A DNA stretch of 7,600 nucleotides, from contig JACPZN010000314.1 of NCBI GenBank assembly GCA_016195505.1, positions 1 through 7,600 on the forward strand, given 5' to 3'. The position numbers were made by a program, and so were the translations under genes. A model generated the notes under the pieces. It saw only the letters and a list, made by a program, of their open reading frames with translations, searched no databases and was not told where the DNA came from. Positions 1-7,600 of this stretch are shown here, piece after piece (the stretch's first letter is position 1; every line of letters starts with the position of its first letter). The DNA is from Nitrospirota bacterium (GTDB lineage Bacteria > Nitrospirota > Nitrospiria > Nitrospirales > Nitrospiraceae).

Positions 1-2280
<2,280 letters not shown>

Positions 2281-2337
2281 GAAAAGACGGTCATTTATCT
2301 TGTGCATCATTATTCGGGGGAGACAGCGTCTCTGGGA

Positions 2338-2844
2338 CTAGACCGCCGGCGACAGGAAGTCGTCGTGGAGGTCGATGGCGGCGCTGCGGAGTGCGTTTAC
2401 GATCCGCCGGAACCGTTCTTCGGCCCAGGCATTAAACGACTCAGCGTCCGGGAACACGAGATCCCAGGCTTTGGCGGCCTCCAGAAGGATGAGATGCTGT
2501 GGCCTATTGCGCGCTGGGAAGAAGACGACCAGAACGGCCGAATTGCCGGTGAGACTGATATCGATGAAGATGTGCAGGGTCGAAGATGACCGCAGGTCGA
2601 CTTCCCGCGAGGCGGCCTCAACGATCGGCTGATAGAGACGATGGAGAAATTGTGACGTGACTTCGTAGGGATTCGCAGGGATCAGCAAGCGGGGGTTCGG
2701 TTTCTCGCCGAAGAGGTTCTCGGTCAGATAGGTAGCGGCTTCCCACGTCGGCATGACGCCTGAGGTAACGAGGGCTTCGCAGAGATAGGCGATCCAATTT
2801 CTAGTCGCGGTGCGCTTCCGGACTGCGGTTACTTTCTTTGCCAT
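2338..2844 (-). CDS. Conserved-looking hypothetical protein, 168 aa
   Basis: I do not recognise the family. The protein has a basic N-terminus (MAKKVTAVRKRTATRNW), then a mixed alpha/beta sequence with a hydrophobic strand-like core (LHIFIDISLTG...AVLVVFF) in the middle and an amphipathic C-terminal helix. There is no signal peptide, membrane segment or cysteine motif, so it is probably cytosolic. I chose the ATG at 2844-2842 because AAAGGG lies 9 nt upstream. An in-frame TTG at 2853 would extend the protein by three residues but would abut that ribosome site directly. A good promoter lies about 90-115 bp upstream, so the gene is probably transcribed on its own rather than by read-through from the HD-GYP gene, whose stop is about 145 bp upstream. 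The 3' end converges with metH, leaving 57 bp between stop codons. Intact reading frame, promoter and ribosome site support a real gene; the function is unknown. Confidence 0.8.
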   Translation of the reverse strand: MAKKVTAVRKRTATRNWIAYLCEALVTSGVMPTWEAATYLTENLFGEKPNPRLLIPANPYEVTSQFLHRLYQPIVEAASREVDLRSSSTLHIFIDISLTGNSAVLVVFFPARNRPQHLILLEAAKAWDLVFPDAESFNAWAEERFRRIVNALRSAAIDLHDDFLSPAV

Positions 2845-2930
2845 GATCGGCAACCCTTTCTTCCATGGTTCCGGTTGTCCTGGAGCGCCGAGGTTCTGTG
2901 CGGGGCTCGCTCTGCCGATAGGTTGAAAAA

Positions 2931-2959
2931 AGTATATCGGGGAGGTGAACGACGGTCAA
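2931..2959 (-). promoter_or_regulatory. Sigma70-type promoter for the 168-aa gene
   Basis: Read on the minus strand, TTGACC (2959-2954) and TATACT (2936-2931) are separated by exactly 17 bp. This is a near-consensus -35/-10 pair. The predicted start is near 2924, giving a leader of about 80 nt before the ATG at 2844. It lies just beyond the stop codon of the HD-GYP gene. The assignment rests on motif match and spacing only. Confidence 0.6.
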
Positions 2960-2990
2960 CGAATTGCCGCTTATCCGACGATGCGTCCGA

Positions 2991-4133
2991 CTAAGATTCG
3001 GGGATCATACTGCGAGGCGAGCGATCGGCATATTGGTCGTGGATACGCGTCAGTTCGTCTGTGGAGGCGATAAAGACGTCGAGCAGCTCCGGATCGAAGT
3101 GCTTGCCTCGGTGCTTGAGCATGAGTTCAAACGCGTGGCAGAGGTCGAAGGCCGGCTTGTACACGCGCTGGGTGGTCAGCGCGTCGAAGGCGTCGGCGAT
3201 CGAAGCAATGCGGCCTTCGACGGGAATGGCTTCGCCCTTGAGTCCTCTGGGATAACCGGAACCATCGAACCGCTCATGGTGGGTCCAGGCGATGACGGCG
3301 GCGACTTTGAGCAACTCCGCGTCTGAGCCGCTGAGGATGCGATAGCCGATCTCCGCATGCTGGGCGATGACGTTAAACTCCTCTTGGGTGAATTTCCCCG
3401 GCTTCAAGAGAACATGGTCCGGGGTGCCGATCTTTCCGATGTCGTGCATGGGGCTGGCCGTGCGGATCAAGTCACACCGTTCAGGCGACATGCCGGACTT
3501 TCGCGCGAGTAGTTCGCAATAATGGCTCATCCGTTGAATGTGTTGGGCGGTCGAGCTGTCGCGAAACTCCGCGGCAATGGCCAGGCGTTGAATGGTTTCC
3601 TCGCGTGACAGGCGCAACTCTTTCTCGCTGCGTTCGAGCCAATCCAGGGCCTGTTGCAAGGCCACGGTTCTGGTTCGCACGACGTCTTCCAGGTTCTCGC
3701 GATGGAGGCGGTTTTCCATTTCGAGCCGGCGGCGGCGCAGGGCGTTGGCCACATCGATCAGAACTTCATTCGACTCAAAGGGCTTGATGATATACCCGAA
3801 GGCACCCACGTCGAGGGCGGCGTTGGCCAGGACCGAGCTGTCGAGCCCGGTAACCATGATGGCGGCGGTGTGCGGGTGTTCGGCGAGAATGTTCCGCACA
3901 AGATCCATACCGGATTCTCCGGGCATGTTGACGTCGCACAGCATCAAGGCGAAGGGCTGCTCGTCGAGTTTTTCACGTGCCTCGCGCGCATCGGCGGCAA
4001 AATCGACGGTATAGCCGTGGGTTTGAAGGAGATAACCGATCAATCGCCTGATCGGCTCCTCATCGTCTACGACCAATATGTTGCGGTTGTCGAGCAGGGC
4101 TTGGTGTGTGGTCCGATCCCGGAGTGTTTGCAT
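2991..4133 (-). CDS. Two-component response regulator, REC + HD-GYP (probable c-di-GMP phosphodiesterase)
   Basis: 380 residues. Residues about 17-135 form a receiver domain, with acidic pair D23-D24, phospho-acceptor D67 (LCDVNMPG), T95 and K117 (IKPFE). A helical, charged linker (about 132-180) probably forms a coiled coil and leads into an HD-GYP domain (about 183-365). The metal and catalytic residues are present: H198, H230-D231 (HDIGKIG), H259 (QHAEIGYRIL), H285-H286 (THHERFDGSGYPRGL, with GYP at 293-295) and D314. Family knowledge says such RpfG-like proteins hydrolyse cyclic-di-GMP when phosphorylated, lowering biofilm and adhesion signals. No partner histidine kinase is in the window, so it is an orphan here. 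The ATG at 4133 is the only usable start: the frame upstream is closed by TAA with no ATG, GTG or TTG between. The Shine-Dalgarno is weak. It is divergent from rph across a 459-bp gap, and a possible sigma54 site lies about 105 bp upstream. Confidence 0.95.
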   Translation of the reverse strand: MQTLRDRTTHQALLDNRNILVVDDEEPIRRLIGYLLQTHGYTVDFAADAREAREKLDEQPFALMLCDVNMPGESGMDLVRNILAEHPHTAAIMVTGLDSSVLANAALDVGAFGYIIKPFESNEVLIDVANALRRRRLEMENRLHRENLEDVVRTRTVALQQALDWLERSEKELRLSREETIQRLAIAAEFRDSSTAQHIQRMSHYCELLARKSGMSPERCDLIRTASPMHDIGKIGTPDHVLLKPGKFTQEEFNVIAQHAEIGYRILSGSDAELLKVAAVIAWTHHERFDGSGYPRGLKGEAIPVEGRIASIADAFDALTTQRVYKPAFDLCHAFELMLKHRGKHFDPELLDVFIASTDELTRIHDQYADRSPRSMIPES

Positions 4134-4237
4134 GAGTGTCAGGTGTTTCTTTACGTCGGCAAGGTGGAGGAGTTTGCTACATGCTTTGTCGGCTGATTTG
4201 TGTTCGGGTTAAATCGTGAAAGAGTCTCGCAAAGAAA

Positions 4238-4253
4238 TGCACCTTTTGTGCCA
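4238..4253 (-). promoter_or_regulatory. Possible sigma54 (-24/-12) promoter upstream of the HD-GYP regulator
   Basis: On the minus strand the sequence reads TGGCAC-N5-GTGCA, against the sigma54 consensus TGGCAC-N5-TTGCA. The invariant GG and GC are separated by 10 bp as required. Transcription would start near 4227, giving a leader of about 93 nt to the ATG at 4133. The element is also a short palindrome (GCAC/GTGC), so chance or a small hairpin remains possible. Confidence 0.35.
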
Positions 4254-4355
4254 TTCGGTTCTGCTGGTTGTTGACCGTCTGCCGCGACATGAAATCAGAT
4301 TTCCGGAAGCTGATCATGGCACGATTCATCACGTCTGGCGAGGCTTTCATCAGAT

Positions 4356-4514
4356 TGTACCTGCCTGTACAAAAAACCGAGGCAAGCCACAGTCCTCCAG
4401 TCAAAATTGAGAGGCCTGTACAGATTTAGTCGCTGGTGTTTCCATCTTTTGTACAGCCTGCATCGAGGGGGCTGCTTACGGAGGAACGGCGAATGAAGAT
4501 GACACAGCCTGCAT
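4356..4514. repeat. Cluster of TGTAC / GCCTG(T/C)A repeats in the divergent intergenic region
   Basis: TGTACC (4356-4361) is followed by three palindromic TGTACA copies at 4366-4371, 4417-4422 and 4450-4455. GCCTGTACA occurs at 4363-4371 and again 51 bp later at 4414-4422. ACAGCCTGCAT occurs at 4453-4463 and again 51 bp later at 4504-4514. CTGTACAAAA (4365-4374) and TTTTGTACAG (4447-4456) form a 10-bp inverted pair. Centre-to-centre steps of about 10, 51 and 33 bp are close to whole helical turns, as expected for a regulator binding one face of the DNA. No known regulator's site is recognised with confidence. Confidence 0.4.
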
Positions 4515-4546
4515 GCCGGAATCGTGACTTATTTGCGCTTTCTTAG
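4493..4546 (+). CDS. Possible 17-codon leader peptide upstream of rph
   Basis: An ATG at 4493 is preceded by a strong GGAGG (4480-4484) with 8-nt spacing and opens a 17-codon frame (MKMTQPACRNRDLFALS) ending in TAG at 4544-4546. That ribosome site is stronger than the one at rph. The frame overlaps the -35 region of the putative rph promoter, so it could be translated only from a transcript starting further upstream. There is no run of one amino acid typical of attenuators. It may be chance; no function is proposed. Confidence 0.25.
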   Translation: MKMTQPACRNRDLFALS

Positions 4547-4561
4547 GGCCTCCACTATAAT
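4533..4561 (+). promoter_or_regulatory. Promoter for rph-rdgB-tRNA-Pro
   Basis: A perfect TATAAT (4556-4561) is preceded by TTGCGC (4533-4538) with a 17-bp spacer. The -35 matches consensus only in its TTG. Transcription from about 4568 would leave a leader of about 25 nt containing the purine-rich AGAGGGGAG ribosome site before the rph ATG at 4593. Confidence 0.55.
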
Positions 4562-4592
4562 TCGATCCTCATTTCAAGAGGGGAGTTTCAGG

Positions 4593-5229
4593 ATGAGCGG
4601 CATCACGGGCTTGGTTCGATTTGATGGCCGTCGGAAAGACCAAGTGCGTCCGGTCAAAGTGACCAGGAATTTCATTAAACATGCGGAGGGTTCGGTTCTG
4701 ATTGAAATGGGTGATACATGAACGGTCACCGCGAGAAGCGGTGAAGGGGAAACAAGGCGGCAGAACCTTGGAAATTCAACGATTAGTGGGGCGGGCGCTG
4801 CGTGCCGTGACCGATATGTCTCAGATGGGAGAACGGTCCATCTGGATCGATTGCGACGTGATTCAAGCCGATGGTGGCACGAGAACGGCGTCGATTACGG
4901 GTGCCTTCATTGCCCTGGCCGATGCCTGCACCGTGCTGAAAAAGAAGGACCTGATCAAGAAACTCCCGCTGACCGACTACCTGGCAGCCGTGAGTGTCGG
5001 CAAGGTTGGCGGCGAAGTCATGGTGGATCTCGCCTACACGGAAGATTCGATGGCCGAAGTGGATATGAATTTGGTGATGACCGGCCGCGGTCGGTATGTC
5101 GAGGTGCAGGGGACGGCGGAACGGACGCCATTTGCGAAACAGGACATGGACGAGTTTCTGGCACTGGGATGGCAGGCGATTCAACGATTGACCGCCATTC
5201 AGAAGGATTTGATCGGCGCGCTCGATTAA
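4593..5229 (+). pseudogene. rph: RNase PH gene with internal deletion and frameshift
   Basis: RNase PH is a phosphate-dependent 3'-5' exoribonuclease that trims tRNA 3' ends as a hexameric ring. The ATG at 4593 opens a normal N-terminus (FDGRRKDQVRPVKVTRNF, then KHAEGSVLIEMGDT) but hits TGA at 4719-4721. The rest continues in the +1 frame from about 4717 (HERSPREAVKGKQGGRT) to TAA at 5229. That part keeps the phosphate-site arginines (KGKQGGR; GGTRTASITGA at about 4873-4905) and the acidic EDSxAExDMN motif (5041-5070). Compared with the E. coli protein as I recall it, the block from KVLCTAS through AEYxMLPRxT, about 35 residues, is missing. One deletion of about 107 nt explains both the missing residues and the frame change. 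An in-frame TTG (4702) or GTG (4711) could start the distal fragment, but it would lack the N-terminal strands of the fold. It overlaps no neighbour and ends 10 bp before rdgB. An assembly error is the main alternative. Confidence 0.88.
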
Positions 5230-5239
5230 GGAACCACTG

Positions 5240-5835
5240 TTGAAAGAGATCGTCCTCGCGACTCGTAATCGTCACAAAGGGGAGGAACTGGCCGCGCTGC
5301 TTGGGGATCTGGGCATCCGGATCCGTACGCTGGCCGATTTCCCCAATGCTCCGGAAGTCGACGAAGACGGTACGACCTGCGAGACCAACGCGATCAAGAA
5401 GGCCAGAGAGATCGCTCGGGCAACGGGTGTGACGGCAGTCGCAGATGATACCGGGCTGGAAGTCGATGCATTGGGCGGCCGGCCGGGCGTGTTCGCGGCT
5501 CGGTATGCGGGGGAGCATGCGACGTATGAAGACAATTGTCGCAAGCTCCTACAGGAACTTGCTGGTGTTCCCAGGCAGAAGCGGACAGCGAGGTTTCTGA
5601 CGGTCGCTGCTATTGCGCTTCCTAGTGGCGAAGTCCAGGTCACACGGGGTATTCTGGAGGGGCTGATTACGGAAGAAGCAAGAGGAGATCGCGGTTTCGG
5701 CTACGATCCTGTGTTTTTGGTGCCCGCGCTCGGGAAGACGTTAGCCCAATTGACGGCGGGAGAAAAGAACCGCATCAGTCATCGCGCAAAGGCGTTTTTT
5801 AAGATGCGGGAATGGCTTGAGCAGCGGCAATCAGT

Positions 5836-5845
<10 letters not shown>
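5240..5845 (+). CDS. rdgB: Non-canonical purine NTP pyrophosphatase (XTP/dITP/ITP, Ham1 family)
   Basis: RdgB hydrolyses XTP, dITP and ITP to the monophosphate and pyrophosphate, keeping deaminated purines out of DNA and RNA. The 201-residue length is normal. The N-terminal substrate loop reads ATRNRHKGEE (residues 7-16). ADDTGLEVDALGGRPG (68-83) holds the catalytic/metal aspartates D69-D70. GFGYDPVF (152-159) and SHRAKAF (180-186) complete the nucleotide pocket. The start is TTG at 5240, with AAGGA (5228-5232) overlapping the rph stop at 7-nt spacing; no better in-frame start lies upstream. It follows the broken rph by 10 bp, the classic rph-rdgB pairing, and is probably co-transcribed and perhaps translationally coupled, so the rph lesion could reduce its expression. 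The last three sense codons and the TAG stop (5843-5845) lie inside tRNA-Pro. Confidence 0.97.
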
Positions 5846-6186
<341 letters not shown>

Positions 6187-6690
6187 ATGCCGACCACGAC
6201 TCATTCCTGCCACCAGTTGGTTGCTCAACGAGCCGTCCCCTACAACGCAGGGCTGTACCTGAAGCTGCCGATGGCCTGTTTTTGGGGTTTCTGGTTGCTG
6301 GTCGCGCTTCTGGCGTTGAGTCGTGGGCCAGTGTACGCGGAATGGGTGGCGATCGAGAAAGCATATCAATCACCAGGACTACAGACGGTGTACATCGAGT
6401 CAAACACCATCCGCAGAGAAGGGCATCTGGTGACGATGGTGATACTCATTGACTGGACGAGCATGCAAGGGAACAGGTCACCCAGCCGATTCACCTCGAC
6501 AAAAATCACGAGGCAATTTGACTGCTCGGAAAAGCGCTTTCGGTCGCTTGCCTTCACGGACTATTGGGGCCATATGGGAACCGGCCCATCAGTCGGTGGC
6601 AGTGGATACTCCAGCGAAGGCCACTGGGCAGCGGTTGAGCCGGAGAGTCTGAATCAAGGTCTGTGGGAAGCGGGCTGTGGTAAGCCGTAG
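6187..6690 (+). CDS. Surface-adhesin E-like exported protein
   Basis: The mature part matches the pattern of the surface-adhesin protein E family, named after Haemophilus protein E. It starts AEWVAIEK, followed by an aromatic YIE-SNTIRREGHLVTM strand, a basic/Ser-rich loop, FDCSEKRFRSLAF, a GTG-rich turn, W-AAVEPES and a C-terminal GCGKP. The two cysteines (DC at about 6523 and GC near the C-terminus) probably form a disulfide. A hydrophobic segment (MACFWGFWLLVALLALS) ending in VYA-EW fits a signal peptide cleaved by signal peptidase I, so the protein should reach the periplasm or cell surface. The start is uncertain. ATG 6187 gives 167 residues with a long n-region, GTG 6160 is possible, and ATG 6271 gives about 139 residues, closer to the usual size, but none has a good ribosome site. 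The next gene begins 42 bp downstream. Binding targets cannot be inferred from sequence. Confidence 0.82.
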   Translation: MPTTTHSCHQLVAQRAVPYNAGLYLKLPMACFWGFWLLVALLALSRGPVYAEWVAIEKAYQSPGLQTVYIESNTIRREGHLVTMVILIDWTSMQGNRSPSRFTSTKITRQFDCSEKRFRSLAFTDYWGHMGTGPSVGGSGYSSEGHWAAVEPESLNQGLWEAGCGKP

Positions 6691-6732
6691 TGCGAGAATA
6701 CAGAGAGGTATTACACAATCAGGGAGGGACTT

Positions 6733-7032
6733 ATGACAGCGGCACGATCGATGTACATCTATGTAATCCCCGCGTTCCTGCTCGGATTTGGCTTGGGAGG
6801 CCTTTCGCTGCATGTTGCTTCGGCCCAGGGACTCCTGGGACTAAAAACTTCGGTGAGCCAGATCGGGACCTCTCTGGTCGAGATGCAGAAGAACGTCGAT
6901 GCGCTCCAAAAGAATATGAACACGATCAAACAAGCCAAAGATCAGTTGTCTTCCCTGTCACCGACGGAAGGAGATGCCATAAAAAAAGGGAGTGAATCCA
7001 TGAAACAGCTCATCCCTGGATTGGGCCAATAG
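6733..7032 (+). CDS. Small exported coiled-coil protein, 99 aa
   Basis: I do not recognise a named family. Residues 8-28 are hydrophobic and are followed by VASA-QG, a good signal peptidase I site after A31; failing cleavage, this would be an N-terminal membrane anchor. The mature part has uninterrupted heptad spacing of hydrophobic residues: V41, I44, L48, M51, V55, L58, M62 and I65. This predicts a short coiled coil, followed by a polar tail. A strong GGGAGG lies 6 nt before the ATG, so the start is secure. It sits 42 bp after the adhesin-E-like gene on the same strand, suggesting a two-gene unit for periplasmic or surface proteins. A small oligomeric spacer or lipoprotein-like structural role is possible, but there is no lipobox cysteine and no function is claimed. 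Confidence 0.85.
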   Translation: MTAARSMYIYVIPAFLLGFGLGGLSLHVASAQGLLGLKTSVSQIGTSLVEMQKNVDALQKNMNTIKQAKDQLSSLSPTEGDAIKKGSESMKQLIPGLGQ

Positions 7033-7041
7033 CAAACTTTC

Positions 7042-7063
7042 GGCTCTCCATCCTGAGAGAGCT
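7042..7063 (+). terminator. Weak hairpin after the coiled-coil gene
   Basis: GCTCTC (7043-7048) pairs with GAGAGC (7057-7062) around an 8-nt loop, starting 10 nt after the TAG at 7030-7032. There is only a short T stretch and no clear U-tract. It could end the two-gene transcript, but it is not a canonical intrinsic terminator. Confidence 0.3.
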
Positions 7064-7168
7064 TCCAAGATCATTGGCAATACTTGGGGGTTTGTCGGGA
7101 GCGGGTTCCCTCTCCGTCGTCACTTGACGCTGCCCGCGTAACGCTTCAGACTAGTTGATTATTCAAGT

Positions 7169-7230
7169 AGTGCTGAGTGCTCAGTGTTCAGCCAAGATGA
7201 AGTCGGACGGGATTCTGAGGACTCAGCACT
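7169..7230. repeat. Imperfect 16-bp inverted repeat
   Basis: AGTGCTGAGTGCTCAG (7169-7184) pairs with CTGAGGACTCAGCACT (7215-7230) at 15 of 16 positions, with a 30-nt loop. The left arm also contains internal near-repeats (GTGCTGAGTGCTCAGTGTTCAG). There is no T-run after the right arm, so it does not look like a terminator. It ends 17 bp before the truncated tRNA-Arg. Its form suggests a dispersed REP- or MITE-like intergenic element, but only one copy is in this window. Confidence 0.6.
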
Positions 7231-7247
7231 CACAACTTCTGAAAAAA

Positions 7248-7288
7248 GCGCCTGTAGCTTAGTTGGATAGAGCATCAGCCTTCTAAGC
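7248..7288 (+). tRNA. Truncated tRNA-Arg(TCT), 5' part only
   Basis: GCGCCTG (acceptor 5' strand), TA, the D arm GCTT...GAGC, TCAGC (anticodon 5' stem) and the loop CTTCTAA with anticodon TCT (7282-7284) match a bacterial tRNA-Arg for AGA codons. After GC (7287-7288) the expected GCTGA stem strand, T arm and acceptor 3' strand are missing, and no 3' half appears in the remaining 312 bases. As it stands it cannot fold into a tRNA. It is either a relic, or the 5' side of a gene split by an inserted element whose far end lies outside the window. Confidence 0.85.
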
Positions 7289-7292
7289 GATT

Positions 7293-7338
7293 GCGAGGGG
7301 ATTGCTCAAGTGATTGATGAAGTGGGCAATCCCCTTGT
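7293..7338. repeat. Long hairpin abutting the tRNA-Arg fragment
   Basis: The 10-bp perfect stem AGGGGATTGC (7296-7305) / GCAATCCCCT (7326-7335) is extended to about 13 bp by C-G and G-T pairs, around a 20-nt loop. It begins only 4 nt after the last tRNA-like base and is not part of any tRNA. It may be the end of an inserted element or an RNA structure. Confidence 0.6.
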
Positions 7339-7600
7339 CAGTCTTGCATAGAAGCATGATTGGCAAGTCAGTTCTCTTTGTTACTGGTCAGTCCGTTTCG
7401 GCCAAGTTTGTCTCTCTTCCTAACACTGTAATAACACCACCCCCACAATGGGCGGACCCTCCACCCCCTTAGGCAAAGGGTCCCATATGTGGAATGCACC
7501 CCGGAGACAAAGGGGGGTAGGCTTGCGCTGGCTTGGAGGGGGGCGTGGGCGTGGTCCCAGCGCGTGGCGCCTCGCCAAACTGTTTCAAAAAGGCAAAAAA
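7339..7600. other. Right-edge region without a supportable gene
   Basis: No recognisable protein, tRNA 3' half or known repeat is seen. GGACCCT (7454-7460) and AGGGTCC (7477-7483) form a 7-bp hairpin. A frame from ATG 7448 stays open to the window end (51 codons, Gly/Arg-rich) but has no ribosome site. The stretch from about 7440 on is strongly purine/pyrimidine-skewed with runs of C and then G, unlike the genes to its left. Confidence 0.5.

Larger units (their letters stand above)
4134..4592. other. 459-bp divergent intergenic region between the HD-GYP regulator and rph
   Basis: No convincing full-length gene is seen here. The region holds the possible sigma54 site, the TGTAC/GCCTG repeat cluster, the 17-codon ORF and the rph promoter, described separately. 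A 75-codon minus-strand frame (4404-4177) and an overlapping plus-strand frame have no ribosome sites or recognisable domains. It is therefore treated as regulatory sequence controlling two divergent transcription units. Confidence 0.7.

Noticed and set aside
2310..2335. Bidirectional terminator between metH and the convergent gene (GAGAC-agc-GTCTC)
   Set aside because: The stem is only 5 bp and has no T-run on either strand; not strong enough to list.
4177..4404. 75-codon minus-strand frame just upstream of the HD-GYP gene, and an antisense frame over it
   Set aside because: No ribosome site or domain; contains the repeat cluster edge and the possible promoter. Treated as intergenic.
4707..4725. 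Programmed frameshift in rph
   Set aside because: There is no slippery run, and about 35 conserved residues are absent at the junction, so a frameshift alone could not restore the enzyme.
4702..5229. Distal part of rph as an independent intact gene
   Set aside because: It begins mid-domain in RNase PH, with only a TTG or GTG start inside the upstream frame and no ribosome site. The two parts together make an incomplete RNase PH, so one broken gene is the simpler reading.
7279..7298. A group I intron in tRNA-Arg, splicing after U34 as in cyanobacterial tRNA-Leu, with CCUU pairing to GAGG and a U-G at the splice site
   Set aside because: The bases after U34 (CTAAGC) are exactly the expected tRNA continuation, which would be a coincidence for an intron. 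No P3/P7 core or 3' exon is visible. The 4-bp pairing can occur by chance.
7448..7600. Open frame running off the right edge (starts MGGPSTPLGKGSH)
   Set aside because: No ribosome site, Gly/Arg-rich low-complexity content from C/G runs, no recognisable domain; more likely a chance open frame.

Overview
This window looks like chromosomal DNA from a free-living, GC-rich Gram-negative bacterium. The combination of a B12-dependent methionine synthase, a REC/HD-GYP regulator, a Rph/RdgB/tRNA cluster and a surface-adhesin-E-like exported protein would fit a Nitrospira-type genome. That assignment is an inference from protein character, not from any marker gene, and is held with only moderate confidence.

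Layout, left to right. (1) 1-2280 (+): the 3' part of metH; the 5' part lies outside the window. (2) 2338-2844 (-): an unrecognised 168-residue protein, convergent with metH, with a near-consensus sigma70-type promoter at 2931-2959. (3) 2991-4133 (-): a REC + HD-GYP two-component response regulator, probably a cyclic-di-GMP phosphodiesterase. (4) 4134-4592: a divergent intergenic region with repeated TGTAC/GCCTG motifs, a possible sigma54 site facing the regulator, a possible 17-codon leader ORF and a promoter with a perfect TATAAT facing rph. (5) 4593-5229 (+): an rph (RNase PH) gene that has lost about 35 codons and its reading frame, so it is called a pseudogene. (6) 5240-5845 (+): intact rdgB, whose last codons and stop lie inside (7) tRNA-Pro(TGG) at 5836-5912. 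(8) 6187-6690 and 6733-7032 (+): a likely two-gene unit for exported proteins, a surface-adhesin E-like protein and a small exported coiled-coil protein. (9) 7169-7338: a strong imperfect inverted repeat, then the 5' part of a tRNA-Arg(TCT) gene that stops matching in the anticodon stem and runs into an unrelated hairpin. The rest, to 7600, has no supportable gene.

MetH makes methionine. RdgB removes non-canonical purine nucleotides from the nucleotide pool. Rph normally trims tRNA 3' ends and is followed here by rdgB and a tRNA gene, so 4593-5912 probably forms one transcription unit. The HD-GYP regulator is likely a signalling output controlling surface behaviour.

The most notable observations are the broken rph, the rdgB/tRNA-Pro overlap, the severed tRNA-Arg with its flanking hairpins, and the repeat cluster upstream of rph. 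No clearly new multi-gene system is visible. The tRNA-Arg junction is the best candidate for an element boundary whose remainder lies beyond the right edge.
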